Assembly (NCBI GenBank): GCA_016785225.1
Contig: JAFBJZ010000377.1
Coordinates: 3,534,001 to 3,598,000 of the forward strand
Direction of reading: 5' to 3'
Length of the DNA stretch: 64,000 nucleotides
Origin: Psettodes erumei
Taxonomy: Eukaryota; Chordata; Actinopteri; Pleuronectiformes; Psettodidae
The position numbers and the translations under genes are program-made. This document shows, piece after piece, positions 1 to 16,828 of this stretch (positions are counted from its first letter, which is position 1; the number at the start of each line of letters is the position of its first letter). The notes beneath the pieces are model-generated. The model made no database searches, was not told the DNA's origin, and worked only from the letters and a program-made list of their open reading frames with translations.

Positions 1-2530
1 GGCGGGGAATATCTTTTGCTCTCGCTCGATGCCGTGACGCCCAGTGTATCCTTTCCTGTTCACACTGGGCGCAGTACGACCGGGGAGGCAAAGTCGCCAT
101 CGCCGGTTACCGTCTCTCTGTGCCGGCGGCCCTTTGTATCGCCACCTTGCAGGTTTTGCGAGTCGGGCAATCTGTGAGCCGTGAGGTGCCCAGATAGTTC
201 CTGAAGTAGCTTCTGTGCGTTCACCAAACGAAAGGTGCAAAAACCAGCTGTCACTCTGACAGATGGGGGTGACACACACACACACACACTCTCATACACG
301 CGTCCATTCACCATGACACAAGCTCAAACACAAAGAGTCAGTGTGACACACACACCTCCTTTCTATAGGAGCACTGAGCTCCACAGAGAGCTGAACGCCC
401 CTTCTCTTTGAGGCCGGACAAAAGACAGCAAGGCCTCGGGGCCGGGCCGTGTCTGGGGTGGGGGGTGGGGGGGGTGGGTGTAAACAACACCGGCCTCCCT
501 CCACCCTGCGGACAAGGCGGGTCCACCATATGGCCCGGTGGCAGTAGGTGGCTGGGTACTCCTCCGCACCACAGAGAGCATTTAATCGCTCCGAGACACC
601 GGGGACATGGAACATGGCTAGGTGTTGCCGCCAAGCATATAAATTATTCACCGCAGCGGATCGGATGTCCGTCAAGTTACTAAACATGCATCAGCAAACA
701 AGAGCGTAACAGGAATAGGATAGGGCCCCAGCACGGTCCAACTACTTATTCGATACTTCCACCTCAATGGGGGAGGCTGTTTCCACATCAGCGGGCGTAT
801 TGATGCAGACAAGGGGCTTACGCCCGTGGATTAAACTTTTCAGAGAGGCTGATGCGCCGGGCTAACTCCATAACAATTCAGCTTTACACTCCAATTACTG
901 CGCCGCGTTGCAACGTGAAACTGCACCACAGCTCGATACCATATATGGGATATTTGATGACAGCGGGGGTGGAGGGGTGGGGGTAGGGGGGTGAAAGAGG
1001 TCGACAGCTTCTTGATTCCCTCGGGCCATTAATGATCTATCAAGCTTGATAATCAATGGATTAGCACGGGGCCTTCTTTTCCACATGCACACTCGGTTAC
1101 TTCTCCTTAGGTGACGTAGCCGGCGGGGGGGGGGGGGCTCTGTTTCATCAGCTGGATGCAGATGTCATAGTGCGTGCGGCTCCAGCATCTGGTGAAATCG
1201 GTTCGATCGGGGAGGTAACGCGGATGTTAATATACAGTCTTTTGCAAGTCACTGAGGCCCCGTGCGAGCGCACAGGTTTGCCATAGTTTACGTTGCTGCA
1301 GAATGATGCGGAACCTTTAAAAAAAATAAATAAAAAAAACACACACAAGCTGTGGAGCAGCATGACAGTACTGTAACATTTACATTTCCACAATAGGTGG
1401 TGCGGCGCCGGTTTGGGGAAAAACGCCGACTCAACTCGACAGCTGTCAATGCTCTGTGGCGGCGAGTTGGCAGAACGAGTTTCTCGGACAACCGGCCACA
1501 AAAGTGTGGCTCCTCATTTGCATAACACTGGAATTTGCGATGAGGCAACCAAACCGGCCGACGTAACACAAATAGACAAGGCAGCAGATAAAACGCCGGC
1601 GGCACGCAGTCGAGGCGGAACTGCGTCTCACGTCGCCTCCTGCAGCCCCGGCCGACACGGTCCAGCTATAACCGCATTATTACAGAAAACGATCAGTTCC
1701 CGTTGCGAAACACAAGACGAGATCCAGTTGTGCCACCCCGACACCCCCCCTCCCTCCAACCACCACCCCCCATCATGGCACGGCTCGGCACGGCAAGATG
1801 GTGCAGCCTTAAAAAAAAAAAGAGGGGGAGGGGGTACCAAACGCAGCACCAGTTCGTTTTCCGCCATTCGCGGGTTGATCGTGTTCGACGCGGCCGTTAC
1901 ATCGCAGAGACGGAAACGCGTCTCTCTTTCTCTGACATATGCGCAGGATCATGTCGGCTCCGTTCAGGAAAATGTCAGCGTGCGGCTCTCCCATGTTCCC
2001 AATAACGGTCTAACAGGCAGGCTTCCCAACACGCCTGCGCCTCTTCCTCGGGCGGATTGTAAAACGCAGACCGGAGCGAATTACGCTGTAATAACCCAGA
2101 ATAGCTCGCTCGTTATTCCGATACCATTAAATCCACTCCAAGAATTAATTCGATCTGCACCTTGCAGTCGCGAACCAGCGACTTGACCCGATATAACCGA
2201 ACAGCCAGTAATGTTCTGTGATATTGCGCAGTTATGGGGGGGAAATGCGTTCCCGGTTTGAAGGTGGCCATCGTTTCGGACCAAAAAAGCAAACAAACGA
2301 ACACGAACGAAGCCAGTCCATATTAGGGCGTCTCGTTATCCCATGCACTAACTAAACCGCATAAAAACGTGGACTGCGGGCGTTTTCCGTCCTCGTCTAC
2401 CCATAAGAGCGGCTCGAGAGAGCAATCAATGACTGAGCAGCAAGTACGGGAACGGGGAAAGCACTAAAATGCGCCGGGCTTACACTTCCAGTAACCAGGC
2501 ATTGCTACGATTAAAAACACATTTCCCTTC
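1..2530. other. CpG-rich, G-tract-rich region without supported exons
   Basis: CpG density is visibly higher than in the neighbouring 2.5-4.0 kb block, for example around 1200-1280, 1400-1440, 1540-1640, 1860-1930 and 2010-2070. There are G runs at 455-475, 960-990 and 1122-1137. Open frames here have low-complexity translations and no recognised domain. It may be an unmethylated island or distal promoter of a gene to the left. In human the next genes beyond PSMC1 are NRDE2 and CALM1; neither coding sequence is seen. Confidence 0.4.
272..289. repeat. (AC)n microsatellite
   Basis: A short AC dinucleotide run. Confidence 0.85.
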
Positions 2531-4000
2531 TACACGGAATGAATGGCAATACATACCATGTCGGATGGGTTGTGTGCTTGTCGGTCTGTGGAGGCAGACT
2601 AGGAGTGTGCTCGTTCCTTAGATGGAGTTCCACTGGCGGGTTAGCAGTGTGTATATTGGCCGTGGCCAGAATGGGGATTGCCTGTGTATCCCTCCGCCAC
2701 GCTAGCACTGATCACTCACTTCCTTATTTCAATTCAGGGCTGTTGCAGCAGCTCAGGCCTCCAGCCGGAGACATGCCAATCACCGGGGCTAAAACGCCCG
2801 CAGTGCACGCACAGCATCCTTACACTCACATTCAACTGCATCACTGGGGATGAAGGGAGAGATTCTGTCAATTGTTGCTAAATCTGTGTTTGTTGGATAC
2901 TGTCATGATGTACAGTAAGACCGTTGATTATACAATACCACCTTATCAGTGCATATATACTGTATAAATCATAGTAAACATGGAGATTAAACCTCCAGCA
3001 GTTAAGGTGTTGTTGCTATTCCATACCATAATTCAATAGCCTCCATGACAGCAATGCCTGGCTGATGTAAGTCATTTAAGGATAAGGTCCTTTAAGGAAA
3101 GCCTGAAAGAATGTTTCTAGACATTGCTTTTATTCACATGGACATTTGTGGACCTCTGTAATGACCCACTGGAGGCTACATTCTCCACACATTTTTGATA
3201 TCTACAGTACATCGTTGTTTTGTGCACTATATGCTGCAGACAGCCATAAATTGCAAGAAGAAATATTTTGCAGAGTCTTTTTGGTTGGCCCCGTGGGAAG
3301 TTTCAGGGCAAGTACGATGACACAGCAATAAGAGAAGCAAATTAAAGTCACTTTCAAATAGTTGTTGAGGTGTTACGGTTTATGTAAATACCATGATTAC
3401 GCTTTGAGTGGGCAAAAAAGTGCATCTGAACTGAGCCATCACCATCCCTATCTACATGGTAACTAAGAAGAAGATATTCCATATGTTAACGGACAGGGTG
3501 TACCGACCTGTTGGTGTGGATTTTAGTAATGTTGCTCATCCAGAATGACTGGAAACACTTGTGTTGATTGCTCCTTATGTCCCGCTGTCTGCTAATCACC
3601 ACATATAATTATAATGCAAGGATCAAACCTATTATGGCAAAGGTAATCAACAACCCAAAGTGATTCATGTGTAAGATGGTGGACATTGGACAAATAACTA
3701 ACTGCATTCAGGAATATAACAACATCATTAAGCTTAGCACCAAACCCAAATTACAGTTTATATTTTGTTAGTTTTAGGTTCTAATATTCCTATTAATCCA
3801 ATAAAGGACTATTTCTGTAACCATAAATCGTTTTGTAATGCTTTTATTAGTAATTTCATCACAATATGAAGCAATTTTGAACTCCATAGTTAAACTCATA
3901 GACTTGAAAAAAAAAATGCATACTGTTTCTTTAAATTGAGGACTATAATTATAAGAAGTCAGCAACTTTAGTGAACATATCTATTCCATTAGAAATATAT
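2531..4000. other. Intergenic, nothing recognised
   Basis: This is AT-rich, CpG-poor sequence. I see no exon with splice support, no repeat family I can name and no RNA gene. Confidence 0.5.
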
Positions 4001-4149
4001 AAAATTTCCAGTGGTGCATTTTGAAGCTGCCATGGACCCATCTGGCTGCTTATTATTCCAGAAAGAGAGTTGGATTCTCCCAACACAGGGCACTAGTTTG
4101 CAGCCGCGGAAGGATACCTCTGGTGTAGGAAGCAGCCTAGTTGACACTG

Positions 4150-4620
4150 GAGAATTTGCTGTGCCGGTGTGTGATGGCGTTTCTGATTGGCCGTTGCAGA
4201 CCTGCAATATTATACTCCATGTGTCGGCGTCACCGATTGGCTACACGGGACCTGCATTGCACCAGGCAGTGGCACTTGATGGAAATATAATAAATATAAA
4301 TACAGGAATCTTTAAAGTCAGCGCGGCTGTCAGCGCCGTGTCCCCTCTGCCTTGTCAGTCGCCGTAATTATTTTTTATTTGTTTGGCGGAGACGGATGGA
4401 AAATGCGACAGGTTTTCATTGGTGCGGGGTCGTACATGTTTGATAGGCTCCATATGGGGAGTGCGCAGACTTACTATTGGCTGCTACAGCGTCTGGTAGG
4501 CCTACGTAAAATTAAAAATGACGCATGGCGGTGTTTCTGCCTACTTACGAGTCGGCGGTACGTTACTGGCCTGCGATGTATCGCATAAAAACGGCTCGTT
4601 TGCCGCGTTATTTACTCAGC
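4150..4620. promoter_or_regulatory. Cluster of four inverted CCAAT boxes (putative promoter or enhancer)
   Basis: ATTGG (CCAAT on the minus strand), the NF-Y core, occurs at 4186-4190, 4236-4240, 4418-4422 and 4476-4480. The surrounding sequence is locally CpG-enriched. The first two boxes lie in an imperfect duplication of about 50 bp sharing GTGT..GGCGT....GATTGG and GACCTGCA. A TATA-like ATAAAAA follows near 4584. No associated coding exon is visible, so the transcript is unknown. Confidence 0.4.
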
Positions 4621-5278
4621 GTAACCGTATGTCTTCCCCCTGAATATAACAGCGCGCGTGTTTGTGTTCATTGTTGGATTATTTATTTACTACCTGTCAT
4701 CTGTTTTTTTCCCAGTTCTGGGCCAGTGTTACCCTTTCCAGTCATGCATGTGTGTACACGCACACAGTGTGTATTCGTCTTCCTGTCTGTCTGTGACTGT
4801 GAAGTGTACCTGACAAAAAAGCACCACTCAGTGGACAAAGTGTAGAAACAGCAGACAGGTGGCAACGCAGCAGAAAGAAATGCCAGACGCTTATTAACAG
4901 CAGAAAAATGGCTTACACGCGCGGTATGTTCTCCAAACGCAGATTTAACCATGTGATGAGAGTCTTTACGTCACTGAAATGTGTCCAGGCTCTGTATCTA
5001 GGACACAGGAGGTCTTTATTAACTCGTGGACAGACTGATACAAAACCTCATAAAGTGTGAGCCTCGTCATTTAGTAGGTAGGATACGTGTGGTACTAACA
5101 TTTACAAGGCTGCAATAAGGTATCACTGCACTTAACAGTCAAACTAAACTAAGGTGTGACAATGGATGATAAGGTAATTATCCTGTACAGGGCAAACGTG
5201 TATTGATTAAGCTGCTGATAACATTATATACTGGTGCTGTACCTTGTTTTATTTTATCCAATTATCTATTACTACTGT

Positions 5279-5284
<6 letters not shown>

Positions 5285-5313
<29 letters not shown>
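5285..5313. repeat. (GT)n microsatellite
   Basis: An uninterrupted TG dinucleotide run. Confidence 0.95.
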
Positions 5314-5318
<5 letters not shown>

Positions 5319-5798
5319 GTATGTGCATATACGTACATTGACTTCATTAATTTTATATAATCATATGACATGTTCCTCTTGAACCCAGGAAGAGTAGCAC
5401 TTATAACATCTAATGGGGAAGCAGAGAAAGTCCAAAGATCCATCTTTGTAATACTTCAACTCTTGAATTATCTTTTGTTATACTTATTCAAGCAAAAATG
5501 TAAAATGTGTATATATCTGCGTTTCAGTCAGAGACCAGGCTGCAGTCTTCTCATCAGGTCAAGCAACTCTAACTCAAGTTGAGCTGTTTCATTTGTTAAT
5601 CTGCTGGAACTAATCGGGACTTCTTACTGAATTTGTTCGGTGCTTTTGCCCTGTTTAACAGGAGAACTAGCTGTTACATAAGCAGATGTACATTTCTCTT
5701 GCTGCTTTGCGTCTGTCTCTTGCTCACGCACAAATTTCTCTTTTGTGTTGCCGCTCTCTTTGCAGCAACACAGAGGCGAGGGGATGAGCATCCTTGGG

Positions 5799-5818
5799 AC
5801 TACATTTCCCTGCGCATG
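5799..5818 (+). promoter_or_regulatory. ZNF143/STAF-like site
   Basis: ACTACATTTCCCTGCGCATG resembles the ZNF143 consensus that contains ACTACAATTCCC. ZNF143 sites usually sit in promoters. No transcript is evident nearby and a chance match is possible. Confidence 0.25.
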
Positions 5819-7327
5819 TGGTGTGGTCACAACCCCACTTTCTCAACCTCAAACCGCCTGCTGTCTTTTGAAAGGCTGGACAAGTAGGACCTGCCTGATG
5901 TATCTGGCAGGGTCATAATTCAGCCAAAGAATCGTTTAGTTGTAGGTTGTGAAGTAGTCTTTTGGATTTCTTCAGAAGTTCTTCGTCCATTCGCGTGTTT
6001 GGGAATTCGCCGTTTGGAAAAGATGGCTTTTCTTTGCTTCCACGCAGAGCCGCGTGAACCGGAACGCAACCTGTTGTGATTGAACAATAATGTGGATGTG
6101 GCATTTCAGAGAATGCCAGCACCACGGTCAGCCCTGCCGTATCATCCCTCATCAGTGTCTTGTGCGCTCACGGGGGCGGTTTAGAAACACCCAGCCCTGA
6201 GTTTGCCTTAAGCTGACAGGGCAAATGCCTCATTAGAACGCACACTCCTCTTCTTGTAACCCTCCCAGCCTTTCTGGCCCGACACGCCACACTTGATTTA
6301 AATGGCTTGTGTTTTTTTTTTTTTCCCTACTCCCATTTGCTGGATGTGCTGCGATGTATGAGCTGCAGTCGAAATGCGTGACTGATTTAATAAGGAGAGT
6401 GTTTCTGAGGAGGGGGGCTGCAGCACAGCCATGGCTCCGTTCTCGCTCGAGCCTAAAGATGGCCCCCGCAAAGTGGTTCGACGCTTGCTGCATGGGGCCA
6501 CTTTCTGCTGAGCACTGTGTTACACATGGCTCCACATCAAGAGGAATTAAATCAACGCTGCTGTTCTCCACATGTCGGACTGCAGCACAGGCAGCTTAAG
6601 CTGGATTTACTTAACCGCGCTGCAATAACTCACGAGGCTGATTTGAATAGAAGACGCTCAAGTCAAATCACACCGCGCTCACCTCGCCCTTTCCACAGAT
6701 ATATTATCGCGTGGAGAAACAAAAACATGCACAAGAACTGGCTTTGATTTCCCCCTAAACAGTTGCGAGCGAAGCGCGCCGACATTACGCAACTCCTGGA
6801 GGAAATGTCAGAGCAAAACTCTACAGTCAGGGTGTTTTATCTTATTGTGAAACACTGGGATTTAATTATGTGCATCTCAGCAATTGTCAAGTGTGTGGGA
6901 GTCATATGAAATATTCTAGTAATTAGTGAATTTCTTATAAAAGGGAAGGAACGGGCAATTCCTTCAGGCCTTTTATCTTGCCTCTGGGCTCTGAAAAGAA
7001 GGGGCATGTCACAGTCAGGGAGTAGGCGAGGAGGGCAGTAAGACAACAAACATGACTTTGCATACTGATGGGATCGATTGTGCGTGCGACACTGAGGGCG
7101 ACGACGCTGAGACTCAGCTAATTGAATAATTCATGTGATTAATTATCTTGAGATATTACAGCACGGAGATGAAGTCAATATTCGGCAATCTAATAAAGAA
7201 CAGACGTCAACAGATGCCGCTTCTGTGCAAACAAGATTTTAGGAGGGCGCGGCCAGCCAAAATGCCTCTGTACATAAAGAGGATGACAAACACGCCGTCA
7301 GCAGATTTTTTTTTTTTTCATCATCAT

Positions 7328-7505
7328 TTTATTTATCGTCTGAACACATAACGGTGACAGGAGAGTGGGGTAAGCCAGACATGACATGCACAAAATATAT
7401 CAAAACTCTCTCTGGGGGGGGGAGGCAGACAACTCGGCTGCTGCCTCTTCTCTTTCACACAGCGACAGATGAAGGTGGGGGGCGAGGAACATAAACGTTT
7501 AAAGG
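7328..7505 (-). other. psmc1 3' UTR with polyadenylation signal
   Basis: After the psmc1 stop at 7506-7508 the minus strand runs about 175 nt to an AATAAA hexamer (TTTATT on plus at 7328-7333). A T-rich stretch follows on the plus strand at 7307-7319. This gives a short 3' UTR typical of a proteasome gene. The exact cleavage site is not visible. Confidence 0.6.
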
Positions 7506-12439
<4,934 letters not shown>

Positions 12440-12500
12440 CGCTACTTGTCGCTCTGCGGTGACGTCAGAGGCTACGGCAAACTCTGAGGACAAAAAGCTT
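12440..12500 (-). promoter_or_regulatory. psmc1 5' UTR and proximal promoter with CRE
   Basis: A full palindromic cAMP response element, TGACGTCA, occupies 12460-12467, about 20 bp upstream of the ATG-only exon. It sits in a short CpG-containing stretch with no TATA box, as expected of a housekeeping gene. The transcription start cannot be fixed from sequence, so the element may lie in the 5' UTR or the core promoter. Confidence 0.55.
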
Positions 12501-12598
12501 AGGAGCTGGATTCAAACGTGAAAGGTGCGCTACGTACTGCAAATGTTTGTTTGATATAAACAATTAAACGAACAAACACAGTTACGTAGTGTCGTTCA

Positions 12599-12627
12599 TA
12601 TATATATATATAATATATATATAATAT
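12599..12627. repeat. (AT)n tract
   Basis: A TA dinucleotide run that can form a cruciform, about 160 bp upstream of the psmc1 start codon. Confidence 0.85.
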
Positions 12628-12954
12628 TGTGGTTGTCATTCAAAATTCAAGCGGGGAAAAGTAATGCGGAAAATACTTACAGAACCTGCAGATGCTCCTT
12701 TGAGATAAACAGGCATTGTCATGAGTAAAACTTAACAATTTTAATCGTTTTAATAATTCACACATTGCATTACAATCAAATGTAAGTACAGTGTATTCTG
12801 TAGTGAAATATACCTCGATATCTGCATTGTGTTTTAAAGGTGAACAGTAGTGACACAAACGTGAAAAATAATGCAATAAGATTTCAGGGCCAGAATTCAT
12901 TGGACCGTAGCACACTATGTTTAGTTTTGATCAAAGTTTTCCTTTTAAAGTTTA

Positions 12955-13340
12955 TTGAACACATCCTGTCACAAAGACAGCTTCTACCCCTCTGCCATCA
13001 GGCTCTGGAATAAAACCTAAGTCTGTCTTAGTCCAATACGTTATATTAACGTCCATCCCCCCAAGTCAATATGCATTATATTAACGCCCCCACCCCTTCA
13101 CTGGACACTTTATCTTTCACACCACTACCTGCACTACCTGTGTAAATATATATAAATATGTATACAGCTTTTTCTTTTTATGCCTAGGTTTATGTTTATT
13201 TGCACACTTCACATGTGTATGCTCATTCTATGTTTATGTTTGTCTCTCCTTTTTTATATGTAAGCACCATCAAATCAGGACAAATTCCTTGTAATGCAAA
13301 TTACTTGGCAATAAAACTGATTCTGATTCTGATTGTCGCT
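12955..13340 (+). mobile_element. LINE 3' end (L2/Rex1-like non-LTR retrotransposon)
   Basis: Near 12970-13010 the plus strand encodes a C-terminal reverse-transcriptase-like peptide (CHKDSFYPSAIRLWN), the usual ending of fish L2/CR1-group LINEs. A T-rich 3' UTR with CTTTATC and GCACTACCTG motifs follows. The element closes with CAATAAAACTGATTCTGATT, the GATTCT-type 3' repeat typical of these elements. It is a 5'-truncated dead copy. Confidence 0.75.
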
Positions 13341-16300
13341 GATTTAATAAGTATATGGATCATTAGAGCAGGTAGTAAAGCAAACAGTTTGCTGCCCCTT
13401 GTGTTTTCAACAATACAAAATGTGAGTTTATTGTACAGTATCGCATAAAGAGAAGAAGTTTGCTGAATGATACCAAGACAAGGTAGACTTTGATGTGGAA
13501 CTCTAAGGACAGCATCCTCGGTGCAGCACGAGGTCTTGACGTGGGTGCGCAACTGTGAAGAGGGTGGAATGAAGCTGCAGAAATAATACTGCTTTAATTT
13601 GTTTTTGTTTCTGACAAAATGCATTATTTGCTCTGCATTTGGTAGACGAGTACCACGTGCCACCTGGGTCTCACAGCCTTGGCTTTCACAGAGGCCGTTT
13701 AATTGGCTTGCCATTTAACCTCCCCTGTCACACTCATGACCAAGATAAAGCAATAATTATGCACACAACACTGACAATACATTCCTCCCATCCTAATTAA
13801 ATCATTAAGGAAATTAGCTAATTGTGCAGGGCAGCCGCTGTTTGTGTCTAGCTATACCTCGGGTTGGACGTGTCTGTATGTGTGTGAAGTCACTGACAGC
13901 CACTGACTTTAACAGGACTTGAATCCAGGATCATGAACGTCCTGTCTAACTGAGGGAGATTTTAAAATAGTATTGCAATTACCACTCATTGTATAATATG
14001 AATAATCTATTCATTGCTGCTTTCCCCCTCAAATTCGTGATAAGGAAAATAAATATTCTCAGAATCAGACATCTGTTCCATTAGAGCAAATTTCATTGTC
14101 TTCAACCCTGTGGATATAACAACGGTGTGACTAACTCTCTGGGAGGTGTCGTGACTCAGAAATGAGCTTTAACAAAGAGCCTTTGTGTGTCAGCATCCAT
14201 CCGAGCGTCAGCTCGAACATAGAAACATGTATATGTGCATGCACAGACACACAAACAGATAGGAACACACAAATACAAAGCTATTATTAACTGCGCAGGC
14301 ATAACTTCTCCCTCTGAGTCTCTATTAGGCTATTTTGTGCATGCTGTTTTGTGTGTATGCAGCATGCATGTGCACAAAGACTGGCAAGGCAACAACTTTC
14401 TACTTTCTTTGCAGTTTTGTGTTCTGAGGGCAATATTGTCTCCATAGCAAAGAGGGGAGGTTGTGAGATTGAAGTTATTTTTGTCTGCTTTGTTATTCTG
14501 CGTCAGATATTGGATTTCAAGTATGCAGGGATTTGCTCATGTCCGTGTTATTTTCTCCTCCTCTCCTGTTAATTAACTGACTTGCTGATTGTGTAGCTGA
14601 CATCTCCACATTGGTATTAATGAGAGCAAAAATGTCAACCATTAGGTTAAATACATTAAATCAAGCAAGCCAGTGCACAAAATGTGGCACCTTGCAACAT
14701 ATTGTGCATGAGGAACTTGAACAGTTAAATACACAAAATAATTTTTTTCACTTGATGAATTAAAGCTGCTGCAATTGACCATTCTCTCAACTCTACTGCC
14801 CTTCCTTATTGTTGATGCATATAAGTTTTCTGTTCTTGCTGTGCACTTTAAAAGATGTCTGTTAATATTTTTTTAAGCAATGGGACCATGGTTTTAGACA
14901 GGTAGACAAAATTGGGCTTCTCATTTCTTCCTTGTAATCTTCTGTTGCAGTTAACATGACCTCTGTTGCTGGGAGATTTTATATTTAACCGATTAACTTC
15001 TATGAAACTAATATTAGGTTCATTATTCTTTTGAAAAAGCCTTCTCCGACTGACTTTTTTATGTTTCCAGTAGATCAATTATTAAAATGAAAATGAAAGA
15101 TTCTACTTTGTGGCTACTTACAAGATGTTGTGCTAAACAGCTGGATGTGTTGCTCAGGTTGCAGAAGTAAACTTCCCTAAAGTATCTTAGAATACAAAAG
15201 TACCCTGTTAAATGTGCCCTTTTCTTTTTTTACATTTTTTATTTCGATTTTTGGAAATGCCACAAAAAGCCACCACCCATTAGATTATGAAGAAAATGTA
15301 GGTTTCCTGTGATTAAAGCCCCACGCACGCTCCTTTAAGATGTGGAGAATGCCAAGATCAGACAGGCTTACTTTTGCCAGTGCAGTTACCAAGCTACGAT
15401 TGGACAATGGCTATGTGGGGAATGGGTTTAACAAACGGCCAGTCACAATATGTTTCTTTGGTTTCATACAAATGCATTCTTTACTCAACACATGTTTAAC
15501 TAATGTGCCATGTAGATCTCGCCTTTATTCTGTGAACCAAACTGATTTTGCAGCGGATAAAATTTCCAAAGAAAACCTTGAGTCTGTACTAAAATATTAT
15601 GGCACGTTCTTTCTTTTCCAGTTTTGTTGGGTTGTCATTTTATTGAGACGACTCCAAAAGGAGGTTTTCTTTCTGCGCTCGTTCTCTGTAAGTCAGACCC
15701 ACTTAGCTGGTGACATCCGAGAGGGAACCTGGAGGACTCTCCCCCTGTAATTTTAACGTCCTCTCACATGCATTTACAAAGACCATGGAGATGACTATGT
15801 TGTTGCCTTACATCAAGCACAAAGTAGTCTCCACATGTCATCGTTGCTCTTGGCTGTTTGCAGTTTCCGTTGAAGTCGGTCACTCCACAGATAGGTTATT
15901 AACATTAATCTCATTTTTCTGTCTGTTGTCCTTTGTGGAAAATATAAACCTATAAGAATACTGTGCTCAAGTGAAATGAGCCCCAGAGCCTTTTGCTGGG
16001 ATGATGTGCAGCAAGGCCCTTAATAAAAAGCAGACTCGTATAATAGGTTTCATCTCAGGCTGTCGTTCAGCTTTAGGTAGGTCTGTTTGGTTTGTAATGA
16101 GGTTCTTTATGGAGGCTTTGTCTTCTGTTTGTCATGATAATGAATGAAATCAGTACCAATGATACAGGCCATTGAGTAGGATATAATATGGCTGTGAAAC
16201 ATTTGCCTGAATCCTGAATGAGAGTCAGTGATTGTTGATTGTAAAATTCTGTCTCATTTTCGACATAACGCTGTGTTTTCTATAATAACTGCTGTTAGAC

Positions 16301-16828
16301 ACACAACCAGGATGCACCTGTTTTATTATAGCTATTTTCCCCCCATTAGTGTCCTTTACAGAGATTGATACAGTAAAGTGAAGTACTACAGATGAGTGGA
16401 AGTTGTGCTTAGGCATGAAGTAACATGTAGTGTGCATCATGTCTTGAAAGCTCAGATACAAGGGATCTGGGCAGGCTTTTTTTTATCACCATGGAAACTG
16501 AATTCTCACAGGCGATCATTCCAACACTCTGAGCCCGGTCCAGATGTGAGACTCCAGCAACGGGTCGTGCATCATTCATGCGGACATGTTCTTGACAGGA
16601 AAGGGGGCTGAGGTGGTTTGATTCTAAGCTGTAGCTGCTGGGGGTTGGCCTGCTTGTCGATGGGAAGGATATATTATGTAGTTATAAATTCAGTCTTGTA
16701 CGCCAGTCAACTGTATTTTTTCTCTTCCTTTCTTCAGGGGGGCAGTCCTCAGTGTCTGTTTTGTGCTTGCCAGCCTCACCCTCCTCAGCATTTTGAATCC
16801 TCTGGAAAAAAGACAGAGGCTGTTTGCC
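13341..16828. other. Intergenic between psmc1 and kcnk13
   Basis: This is AT-rich sequence with no supported exon. A TAAT-rich block at about 13785-13860 has the look of a conserved non-coding element. A candidate minus-strand polyadenylation hexamer for kcnk13 is TTTATT on plus at 16322-16327, about 500 nt past the stop. Confidence 0.4.

Larger units (their letters stand above)
4701..7320. other. Intergenic between CCAAT cluster and psmc1 3' end
   Basis: A (GT)n microsatellite lies at 5285-5313 and a ZNF143-like motif at 5799-5818. The block 5930-6800 is moderately CpG-containing. No coding exon, including any nrde2 exon, is recognised downstream of psmc1. Confidence 0.45.

Noticed and set aside
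306..318. Minus-strand ATG followed by GTGAAT, considered as an ATG-only first exon of calm1
   Set aside because: An ATG-GTG match this short is not diagnostic, no further calm1 sequence is present, and the donor is weak.
1413..2186. 257-codon open frame on plus in the CpG-rich region
   Set aside because: GC-rich DNA is poor in stop codons; the peptide is Pro/Arg/Ser-rich without any recognisable domain, and several frames are open at once.
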